DNA of 5,497 nucleotides from Candidatus Poseidoniales archaeon (GTDB lineage: Archaea; Thermoplasmatota; Poseidoniia; Poseidoniales; Poseidoniaceae). Shown here piece after piece: positions 1 through 5,072 of this stretch (its first letter is position 1; every line of letters starts with the position of its first letter). The translations under genes and the position numbers were made by a program. The notes under the pieces are model-generated. The model was not told the origin of the DNA and did no database searches. It was given only the letters and a program-made list of their open reading frames with translations. The stretch covers positions 1 to 5,497 of the forward strand of contig QXYA01000098.1 in NCBI GenBank assembly GCA_009887135.1. The letters run 5' to 3'.

Positions 1-4
1 AACA

Positions 5-322
5 ATGGAAATTGTAAGTCGTACAGAAAACAAGTTGCTCAACCGTGTTGAAATCGAATTTCGATGGAGCCACAAGGGAAAGGAAACTCCATCTAAAAAA
101 GAAGTTATGGACCTTGTAAAAACACTTGAGCCAGGATCAAACCCGGACCTCATTGTTGTTAAGAACTGCAAAACTCGATATGGACAAGCACTGACAACTG
201 GCAATGCATTAATCTACGAAACAGATGGTGCTATGAAGGTTGAACCTGATTATATTTATGAGCGACATAAGGGATTCCGAAGTGGCGCACCAGCTGAAGG
301 AAAGACGGAAGGTGATGAGTGA
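5..322 (+). CDS. rps24e: Archaeal 30S ribosomal protein S24e
   Basis: Small-subunit ribosomal protein of the archaeal/eukaryotic S24e family, a structural component of the 30S subunit. The 105-residue product has the usual archaeal length and layout: an opening strand (MEIVSRTENKLLNRVEIEF), then TPSKKEV near residues 28-34, the core strand PDLIVVKNCKTRYG near residues 47-60, the family-typical turn ALTTGNALIY near 62-71, and EPDYIYERH near 80-88, which matches the family's EPxYxLKR ending. The acidic, Gly-rich tail is not conserved in the family. The ATG at base 5 gives the expected N-terminus, but only four bases lie upstream, so its promoter and earlier operon partners are out of view. It overlaps the S27ae gene by one base (TGATG), indicating co-transcription and probably coupled translation. 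In archaea this pair often sits near spt4 and RNA polymerase subunit genes; that cannot be seen here. Confidence 0.95.
   Translation: MEIVSRTENKLLNRVEIEFRWSHKGKETPSKKEVMDLVKTLEPGSNPDLIVVKNCKTRYGQALTTGNALIYETDGAMKVEPDYIYERHKGFRSGAPAEGKTEGDE
307..316 (+). promoter_or_regulatory. Shine-Dalgarno site for rps27ae inside the end of rps24e
   Basis: GGAAGGTGAT is a near-complete match to the archaeal Shine-Dalgarno consensus GGAGGTGAT. It ends five bases before the ATG at 322. It lies within the last codons of rps24e, so the rps27ae start is fixed by an internal ribosome binding site. It is the clearest such site in the window; the start codons of dtdA and the methyltransferase gene lack one. Confidence 0.75.
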
Positions 323-492
323 TGGCGGAACCAAATGCAAAGGCAAAGTGGTCAAAATACGCTATTGCAGAAGATGGAACTCTTGAGAGAAAAGCAGAAC
401 ACTGTCCAAACTGTGGTCCTGGTGTATTCTTAGGCGTTCATTCTGACCGAAAGACCTGCGGAAGATGCGGTTATTCAGTCAAGACTGAATGA
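322..492 (+). CDS. rps27ae: Archaeal 30S ribosomal protein S27ae (zinc ribbon)
   Basis: Small zinc-binding component of the 30S subunit, without the ubiquitin fusion partner found in eukaryotes. The 56-residue product has the expected order: a basic start with AKWSKYAI near residues 8-15, a linker ERKAEHC, then a C4 zinc ribbon with C28-P-N-C31 and C46-G-R-C49, ending CGYSVKTE. The FLGVHSDRKTCGRCGY stretch (near 36-51) is characteristic of the family. The ATG at 322 overlaps the rps24e stop by one base and is preceded by a good Shine-Dalgarno site. Its last 22 bases overlap the end of the opposite-strand gene, and that overlap is an inverted repeat. All four zinc ligands are present, so I see no reason to doubt function. 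Confidence 0.95.
   Translation: MAEPNAKAKWSKYAIAEDGTLERKAEHCPNCGPGVFLGVHSDRKTCGRCGYSVKTE
471..492. repeat. Inverted repeat coinciding with a tail-to-tail gene overlap
   Basis: Bases 473-480 (ATTCAGTC) and 483-490 (GACTGAAT) are perfect reverse complements separated by AA. The pairing extends outward through a T-G wobble (472/491) and a T-A pair (471/492). As RNA this would fold as a stem of up to nine pairs with a four-base loop. The arms exactly span the overlap of the rps27ae 3' end (TGA at 490-492) and the opposite-strand gene's 3' end (TAA at 471-473). The two proteins therefore end alike, SVKTE and SVLTE. It could act as a bidirectional 3'-end hairpin, but no T-run follows on either strand, so terminator activity is only a possibility. 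Confidence 0.6.
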
Positions 493-1418
493 GCCATCAT
501 TCCATCATTCGTAACAACCCAAAGTCCATCTGGACTTCGAACATGTTGTACTACGACTTCTTGATTTTCGAATCGTCTAAAGTCATCTTCCATTAATTCT
601 AATTCTTCTCTCCAACCTGAGAGATACCATGAGTTTGATTCTTCATTGAACATAACGCTTTGAATCGGTCCACTTGTTGATGCTTCACTGAATAGTTTCC
701 CTTCTCGATACCAGTAAATGTGACCGTTTTTTAACACGAGTAAGCGATTCGAACCGATTGCTTTCACCTTGTCGAGTGATCCGTCTAGGACGAATGAACC
801 TGTTCCAATTAAGGAACCATCCTCTTTTGAGAGTCGACAACAGCCTCCAGCTCTCGACCAGATTTCTATACTGGAATTCGTGACACAAATTTCCACAGAT
901 TCTTGGCTCATTGGAATCTTCTTCAAATCAGGCCATTCAGGAGGGGGCGCTCTCCATTGTTCAACTCCATCGGAGTTGAAAGAGTAGACGCCTCTGTTCC
1001 ATAAGATGAATATGAATCCATCATCATGTCGTTCTAAACCCAAAGGTTCTGCATCGAGGACATGTGACCACAAGACTCCTGCTGGTTGTATTGCATTTTC
1101 AATAAGTCGTGTCTTGCGAACATCACCTCTTTCAGCTCCGTTCTGGAAAGGTTCTGTGCAACGTATTGCCCCCATTCTTGCAACAAGTAATTCCCTGTCA
1201 ATCCATGTTGCAACAAGTAAATCATCAATTAGGATTACATGTTCAATTGGCGCTGGGAATGGGCATGCAAATTTCTCTATTGGATTCCACTCCTCGTCCA
1301 ATCGACAGAGTTCTCCATCAATGCCAATCGCAATTGCAAAAACATCTTCAATCTCTGGTGTAGGGATTATTTTCAAGACTTTGAATGGTAATTGCTTTGT
1401 CTTCCTTCCTTCGCCCAT
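471..1418 (-). CDS. Beta-propeller-like protein of unknown function
   Basis: I do not recognise the family. The 315-residue product has no signal peptide or membrane segment and looks cytoplasmic. It shows repeated short beta-strand patterns with aromatic and Gly-Asp turns typical of propellers: AIGIDGELCRLDEEWNPIEK (about 30-49), DGFIFILWNRGVYSFNSDG (133-151), SIEIWSRAGGCCRLSKEDGS (183-202), LLVLKNGHIYWYREGK (226-241), MFNEESNSWYLSGW (256-269) and SPDGLWVVTNDG (295-306). The last resembles WD40/YncE-like blades. The frame is open further upstream to an ATG at 1619, but that extension runs antisense to the conserved N-terminus of dtdA. The ATG at 1418 leaves a 66-base divergent gap and has AGGAAG just upstream, so it is preferred. 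The 3' end overlaps rps27ae by 22 bases. A role as a binding scaffold is a guess from fold alone. Confidence 0.7.
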   Translation of the reverse strand: MGEGRKTKQLPFKVLKIIPTPEIEDVFAIAIGIDGELCRLDEEWNPIEKFACPFPAPIEHVILIDDLLVATWIDRELLVARMGAIRCTEPFQNGAERGDVRKTRLIENAIQPAGVLWSHVLDAEPLGLERHDDGFIFILWNRGVYSFNSDGVEQWRAPPPEWPDLKKIPMSQESVEICVTNSSIEIWSRAGGCCRLSKEDGSLIGTGSFVLDGSLDKVKAIGSNRLLVLKNGHIYWYREGKLFSEASTSGPIQSVMFNEESNSWYLSGWREELELMEDDFRRFENQEVVVQHVRSPDGLWVVTNDGMMAHSVLTE

Positions 1419-1455
1419 GTACTTCCTAATGACGGGTTGCTTGTCAATACTCGCT

Positions 1456-1462
1456 TTCAAAA
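1456..1462 (+). promoter_or_regulatory. Possible TATA-like element for leaderless dtdA
   Basis: TTCAAAA begins 29 bases before the dtdA ATG at 1485, about where an archaeal TATA box would sit if the transcript begins at the start codon. It lies inside CTTTCAAAAAC, in the short divergent gap. No Shine-Dalgarno sequence precedes dtdA, which fits a leaderless message. The same heptamer occurs 30 bases before the methyltransferase start. It departs from the usual TTTAWATA-like box, so this is tentative. No clearly better box was found for the opposite-strand gene at 1418; CATATACAT, read on the minus strand over 1479-1487, is one weak candidate. Confidence 0.3.
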
Positions 1463-1484
1463 ACCGCCACGTTCTCCAATGTAT

Positions 1485-2444
1485 ATGGTCGGGGTTATTC
1501 TCATTGCTGTTAATGGTAATGACATAGCATCCGTCAACCAAGCTAAATTTCTTCTTGAGAAGAAGATGTGGCACCAGTTGGATGATGTTGAAGATCACAA
1601 GGCCTATCGATATGAACATGTGAGATTATGGTTTTTACCCGAACGAATACTATGGGAAGATCACCTCGACAAGCGATGGGCTGCAGCCACAAATGAAACC
1701 GTATTGGAGGTAATATTTCCATCACGTCATTCGGCTAAAAGCGGTACGCCTTGTCTGACTTTACACCCAATTGGAGTTCCACATTTAGAATCTAATTCAG
1801 TTCCTGATTTTGGAGGTGAGTCAGGATTTGCCCCCCCTCCTAGTACCCGATTAGGACCTTGGTGGCGGTTGCTAAATGAAAAGTGGATGGAGGAATCAAT
1901 TCCTGAGTTTTCCCTCTCTCTTGAAGTAACTCATCATGGCCCTATAATCGAAGTTCCTTGCTTGTTTATTGAAGTTGGTTCAACACAAGAGTACTGGCCT
2001 CATGAGGAGGCGGCAAAACTCCTTTCGGATGTTATTTGGGAGGGTCTTGGCCTTACAGGGAATACTGAAATTGGCAGATGGGATGTAAAAAGAAATCATT
2101 CACATCCAGTTCTCATCACGCTGGGAGGTGGCCACTATGCTCCAAAAGGGAATAAATTAGGCTCGGAAGAACATGTATGGTTAGGGCATATGCTTGCGAA
2201 TCATTCAATTCCATTCGGAACCATTGAAGATCCAGGGGTTTTATGGCGACAAGCGATTGATGCAGTTGTACAATCCACAAAACTAGCATTTCCAGGAGGG
2301 TCTGTCATTGCAACTGTTGAAAAGAAATCATTCAAAGGATGGCAACGCCAACTGATTTATCAGCACCTAGAATCAATATCGATCCCAATTCTTCGCTCAA
2401 AACCTTTCTTGGAAATGGTCAAAAGTCGTCAGCCGAACCAATGA
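1485..2444 (+). CDS. dtdA: D-aminoacyl-tRNA deacylase (DTD2/DtdA type)
   Basis: Hydrolyses D-aminoacyl-tRNA to free D-amino acid and tRNA, a cytoplasmic proofreading step. This is the archaeal/plant DTD2 enzyme, unrelated to bacterial DTD1. Family landmarks appear in order in the 319-residue product: the N-terminal strand and NGNDIASVNQAKFLLE (10-25), FPSRHSAKSGTPCLTLHPIG (78-97), GFAPPPSTRLGPWWRLL (114-130), EVTHHGP (147-153), CLFIEVGSTQEYW (159-171), the GGGHYAPK signature (214-221) and GHM (234-236). The conserved basic and histidine positions (R81, H82, H94, H150, H151, H217) are all present. It is somewhat longer than the roughly 250-280 residues usual for archaeal members, mostly in the N-terminal third and the tail. 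ATG 1485 is chosen because the conserved strand starts there; ATG 1479 would add two residues. An open extension back to 1392 is antisense to the neighbouring gene and is not conserved. Proline dehydrogenase follows after 16 bases, probably in the same transcript. Confidence 0.9.
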   Translation: MVGVILIAVNGNDIASVNQAKFLLEKKMWHQLDDVEDHKAYRYEHVRLWFLPERILWEDHLDKRWAAATNETVLEVIFPSRHSAKSGTPCLTLHPIGVPHLESNSVPDFGGESGFAPPPSTRLGPWWRLLNEKWMEESIPEFSLSLEVTHHGPIIEVPCLFIEVGSTQEYWPHEEAAKLLSDVIWEGLGLTGNTEIGRWDVKRNHSHPVLITLGGGHYAPKGNKLGSEEHVWLGHMLANHSIPFGTIEDPGVLWRQAIDAVVQSTKLAFPGGSVIATVEKKSFKGWQRQLIYQHLESISIPILRSKPFLEMVKSRQPNQ

Positions 2445-2460
2445 ACTAAGGGGAATACTC

Positions 2461-3429
2461 ATGCTCTCAAAATTAATTGTTGCAATGACACTCCGCATGC
2501 CTAAATGGTTTGTTCGCTGGGTCTCTCGTCGATATGTTGCAGGTTCAACCCTTGACGATGCAGTACGGGTCATGAAACGTCTTGAGGCAGAAGATGCCTG
2601 TTTTACAATTGATGTACTTGGAGAAGAAATTTCAACCATGGATGAAGCAAATTATTTTCTCGAAGAATACGTTCGAGTTATGAATTCAATTGTCGAACAT
2701 GACATCGATGCAAATCTTTCAATAAAGCCTACAGCGTTTGGTTTGCTAATCGATGAAGCAAAAGGATTTGAGAATATTGAGTCCCTTGTCAGACAAGCTG
2801 CAGAGCATGATATGTTTGTCAGACTTGATATGGAAGATCATCGAGTTACCACAGAAACAATACAGATTGTTCTCAAACTTCATGAAAAAGGTCTTACGAA
2901 TGTCGGAACAGTGTTGCAAGGACGTCTTCACCGTACATTGGATGATATTACAAATGTCGAAACAGGGCTTGGTCCAATGGCAGATTACAGGATATGTAAA
3001 GGAATTTACCTTGAACCCGAAAATATTGCCTACACTTCTCGAGGTGACATTAGAAAGGCTACAAATGATGCCATCAAAGAAGCACTAGCAAAAGGGGCTT
3101 ACGTTGGTATTGCATCACATGATCAGCCAGTTGTAGATTTTTCACTAAAGACGCTTAATGAACTCAAAATGGGTCCCGGTCATTTGGATCCAAGGTCAAA
3201 TGCTGGTGCGGAGAGGAAAGGGAAAGGGCCTGGGTATGAATTTCAAATGCTCCTAGGCGTATGTGGTCCTTTGCGTAGGAAATTGGCCAAGCAAGGTCAT
3301 CGAACAAGAGTGTACATTCCATACGGTGAAATGTGGTATGAATACAGTATTCGACGATTGCAAGAGAATCCAACGATTGGCCTGCAAGTGGCTAAAGCAT
3401 TCTTGATGCCTTGGTCAAACCGTCCATGA
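2461..3429 (+). CDS. prodH: Monofunctional proline dehydrogenase (FAD)
   Basis: Oxidises L-proline to pyrroline-5-carboxylate with FAD, passing electrons to the respiratory chain; this is the first step of proline catabolism. The 322-residue product is the single catalytic barrel, without the aldehyde dehydrogenase half of bifunctional PutA. Landmarks: RRYVAG (23-28), DVLGEE (51-56), SIKPTAFG with K89, VRLDMEDH with D123, VLQGRLHRT (151-159), RICKGIYLEP with R178 and K180, SHD (219-221), YEFQMLLGV (259-267), RVYIPYG with Y285, and R298-R299. K89, D123, Y285 and the RR pair match positions that bind proline or FAD in characterised enzymes. The retained Tyr at 285 favours proline over hydroxyproline, where Ser is reported. 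The amphipathic basic N-terminus (residues 1-24) may touch the membrane; that is inferred. A purine-rich AAGGGGA lies seven bases before the ATG. No pyrroline-5-carboxylate dehydrogenase is in view. The stop abuts the stop of the opposite-strand gene with no spacer. Confidence 0.93.
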   Translation: MLSKLIVAMTLRMPKWFVRWVSRRYVAGSTLDDAVRVMKRLEAEDACFTIDVLGEEISTMDEANYFLEEYVRVMNSIVEHDIDANLSIKPTAFGLLIDEAKGFENIESLVRQAAEHDMFVRLDMEDHRVTTETIQIVLKLHEKGLTNVGTVLQGRLHRTLDDITNVETGLGPMADYRICKGIYLEPENIAYTSRGDIRKATNDAIKEALAKGAYVGIASHDQPVVDFSLKTLNELKMGPGHLDPRSNAGAERKGKGPGYEFQMLLGVCGPLRRKLAKQGHRTRVYIPYGEMWYEYSIRRLQENPTIGLQVAKAFLMPWSNRP

Positions 3430-4260
3430 TTACTTTCGTCGTCGCTTCTTATCTCTACGATTTGTAGGTTCAACTCTTTTCTTGATGATTTCTCTAGGAA
3501 GAATTGGATTAGGATTGAATCCAAGTTTTCCTTCTTTCCAAGCTTGTCGACGCTCTCTCGGGGTCTTAGGGGCAAATCGCTCCGGTCTTGGAGGCTCATG
3601 GAGGTACATTCGCTTAATTTTCGAAGCATCCACGGTTCCACGGAGTGTTCTTCCCTCCCCAGTGTGAATCGCTCTGATTCTCCACGTCTGGGGTCCAATC
3701 TCAATAAGTGTGCTTGCCTTGAATGTAGTTCCTTGGTCTACGATGAGTACATCTGGGGTTGAAAATTCACCTCGTGTTTTCGTGATCTTAACACGAAGCA
3801 TGTCTTGGCGAAGCGCAACAGCTCGGATAATCTTTGTTGCCTCCATTGATTCTGAAGTTCCTTCAATTGATTCTAAACGAGTAATTCTCCAAGTCATATC
3901 ATCATGTTCAAAGACATCACCCAAATCCAGCCATTCATCAGAATCAAGGTCAATCGTGGCCATGTATGAATCTGGCCCATATGTTAGCATGAAGGGGACT
4001 CTCTTCAATGGAGGTGGGCGGAATTGCAATTCATGTACTGATGTACAATCATTGCATCGTAGGAGGTAATCTTTACCTCTTCCCATCTCTTTTTCTCGAA
4101 GAATATCATGACCTGTAACATCGTCACATGTGGGGCAAAGTACAGCATTCTCGAGTACTTCCTCTTCTTCGAAAAAGTCTTCCTCTTCTTCGAAGTCTTC
4201 CATCTTCTCGAGTACTTCTTCTTCATCGAAAAAGTCATCCTCCTCGTCAAAGTCTTCCAT
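3430..4260 (-). CDS. HVO_0476-like zinc-ribbon protein with acidic N-terminus
   Basis: The 276-residue product resembles the archaeal HVO_0476 zinc-finger family, whose function is unknown to me. Layout: residues 1-38 are two copies of an acidic 19-residue unit. A C4 zinc ribbon follows, C42-P-T-C45 and C69-N-D-C72, with basic and aromatic residues between. Next come two related beta-rich segments (about 80-150 and 155-220), containing LDLGDVFEHDDMTWRITRLES and STLIEIGPQTWRIRAIHTGEG, both of the pattern hydrophobic-G-x-x-F/W-x-I-x-x-I. The tail is strongly basic from about 225 and ends DKKRRRK. The acidic and basic extensions appear to be additions to the family core. ATG 4260 is chosen over an in-frame TTG at 4329 because it starts exactly at the acidic repeat and leaves a 94-base divergent gap. 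The zinc ribbon and basic tail suggest nucleic-acid or ribosome binding, which is inference. It converges with proline dehydrogenase without any spacer. Confidence 0.8.
   Translation of the reverse strand: MEDFDEEDDFFDEEEVLEKMEDFEEEEDFFEEEEVLENAVLCPTCDDVTGHDILREKEMGRGKDYLLRCNDCTSVHELQFRPPPLKRVPFMLTYGPDSYMATIDLDSDEWLDLGDVFEHDDMTWRITRLESIEGTSESMEATKIIRAVALRQDMLRVKITKTRGEFSTPDVLIVDQGTTFKASTLIEIGPQTWRIRAIHTGEGRTLRGTVDASKIKRMYLHEPPRPERFAPKTPRERRQAWKEGKLGFNPNPILPREIIKKRVEPTNRRDKKRRRK
4147..4260 (-). repeat. 57-base tandem duplication encoding an acidic module
   Basis: Two adjacent 57-base units, 4204-4260 and 4147-4203, match at 50 of 57 positions by hand alignment. They encode MEDFDEEDDFFDEEEVLEK and MEDFEEEEDFFEEEEVLEN, which are identical at 15 of 19 residues, with three of the four differences being Asp/Glu swaps. 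All seven base differences preserve the frame and acidity, so the duplication has been kept as protein rather than being neutral DNA. Each unit has the same F and FF spacing, suggesting a repeated acidic-aromatic binding motif. Confidence 0.9.
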
Positions 4261-4290
4261 CGGTCTCGTGCAGCCCTCGATGAATGACAC

Positions 4291-4297
4291 CTTTGAA
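4291..4297 (-). promoter_or_regulatory. Possible TATA-like element for the zinc-ribbon gene
   Basis: On the minus strand this reads TTCAAAG, starting 37 bases before the ATG at 4260. That would leave a leader of roughly ten bases if it acts as a TATA-like element. It resembles the TTCAAAA seen before dtdA and the methyltransferase gene. No Shine-Dalgarno sequence is evident. The match is short and this 94-base divergent gap is only moderately AT-rich, so support is weak. Confidence 0.22.
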
Positions 4298-4324
4298 GGC
4301 ACCGCATCTGACTTGAACACAGAC

Positions 4325-4331
4325 TTCAAAA
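4325..4331 (+). promoter_or_regulatory. Possible TATA-like element for leaderless methyltransferase gene
   Basis: TTCAAAA starts 30 bases before the ATG at 4355, within the AT-rich patch CTTCAAAACAAAATG, and no Shine-Dalgarno sequence lies before the start. The position fits an archaeal TATA-like box driving a leaderless transcript. The same heptamer at nearly the same distance precedes dtdA. The rest of the 4261-4354 gap holds nothing I recognise. Confidence 0.3.
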
Positions 4332-4354
4332 CAAAATGTGGGCAGCCCTAGCCA

Positions 4355-5071
4355 ATGAGCGAAATCAAAAGGGAAGATGTCCTTCCTGCTCTTCTCGTTG
4401 CAGATGATGAGAGGTCCAGGGATGAGCCTGAGATTGCAGCCAATATTTCAACACAGTTAGAACACATGGGACTTCATACTTGGTCCATCTCTGTCATAAG
4501 ACGGTTGAGAGATGCAGTTGGCCGTTTGTCGCCTACATCGGTTCTAGAAATCGGTGCAAGTATCGGTCACCGCTCTGCATGGTTGTTTGATCTGTTTACA
4601 AGCGAACAACCCAATAAATTCGATTTAGTTGAACAAGGGGCTAAATTCGGTGTCATTCTTTTTCGTCTTCAATCACGGTATGAGGCAGCACCTTGGTCAA
4701 ACATATTGGTTGGAGAGTTTTCAACACTTTTAGCAGAGGCGAAAGCATGGTCAATGACAATGAAATCAGGAGTTGGTACTGGTGAAAAACGCCTCGATTT
4801 AACATACGATGCAATAATCGTCGATGACCAACCTGAAAAATTGGCTTCTACAATATCTGAATCACTTCCATTGCTTTCTCAAAACGGAGTGTTGTTCACA
4901 GTTGAACCACCAACTCCAACGGGTGATTATGATGAGCTCGATGAAACTGAACAGGCAAAGGTGGACGGATTCAATGACTGGATAAAACTCATTGAAACAA
5001 CTAATTCAACCCACCATATGGCATTTGTACCATTGTTCGAAGGTACTCTCGTTGCCTTTTTCAAACGTTAA
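4355..5071 (+). CDS. Class I SAM-dependent methyltransferase-like protein
   Basis: The 238-residue product has the Rossmann layout of class I S-adenosylmethionine methyltransferases, closest in overall shape to small O-methyltransferases (the catechol / caffeoyl-CoA type). Motif I is VLEIGASIGHRSAWL (63-77), with the E-x-G-x-x-x-G glycine loop. A post-I strand FDLVEQG (89-95) carries the acidic residue expected to hold the SAM ribose. The motif IV strand is YDAIIVDDQPEKL (151-163), and motifs V-VI read LPLLSQNGVLFTVEPP (171-186). An acidic segment (191-200) near the C-terminus and a helical N-terminal region (about 24-58) may shape substrate binding. I cannot name the substrate. Metal-dependent O-methyltransferases often have an aspartate pair like D157-D158, but the rest of that signature is not clear. 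ATG 4355 is chosen from the divergent gap and lack of a better start. The gene converges with the protease gene, one base separating the stops. Confidence 0.75.
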   Translation: MSEIKREDVLPALLVADDERSRDEPEIAANISTQLEHMGLHTWSISVIRRLRDAVGRLSPTSVLEIGASIGHRSAWLFDLFTSEQPNKFDLVEQGAKFGVILFRLQSRYEAAPWSNILVGEFSTLLAEAKAWSMTMKSGVGTGEKRLDLTYDAIIVDDQPEKLASTISESLPLLSQNGVLFTVEPPTPTGDYDELDETEQAKVDGFNDWIKLIETTNSTHHMAFVPLFEGTLVAFFKR

Positions 5072-5072
5072 T

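Noticed and set aside
1392..1484. Upstream extension of dtdA to an earlier in-frame ATG
   Set aside because: The extra residues are antisense to the propeller-like gene, do not resemble any DTD2 N-terminus, and the conserved family start lies at 1485.
1006..1527. Long plus-strand open frame of 173 codons
   Set aside because: It lies fully antisense to the propeller-like gene and its product is Ser/Cys-rich without any recognisable pattern.
1419..1619. N-terminal extension of the propeller-like protein, with a hydrophobic start resembling a membrane segment
   Set aside because: It is the reverse complement of the conserved dtdA N-terminus, so the apparent signal or membrane helix is most likely an artefact of the opposite strand.
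1831..1837. Run of seven C as a possible frameshift site in dtdA
   Set aside because: The reading frame and conserved motifs continue normally on both sides (GFAPPPSTR), so nothing suggests slippage or a sequencing error.
3297..3704. Minus-strand open frame across the proline dehydrogenase / zinc-ribbon junction
   Set aside because: It is in a different frame from the zinc-ribbon gene and antisense to conserved proline dehydrogenase motifs.
4130..4351. Plus-strand open frame encoding a Ser/Lys-rich repeat protein
   Set aside because: It is the antisense reading of the acidic Glu/Asp repeats (TTC/CTC codons), so the low-complexity repeat is a shadow.
4261..4354. Shared GCAGCCCT at both ends of the divergent gap as an operator pair
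   Set aside because: Only eight bases match, with no symmetry or further copies nearby; this is within chance expectation.
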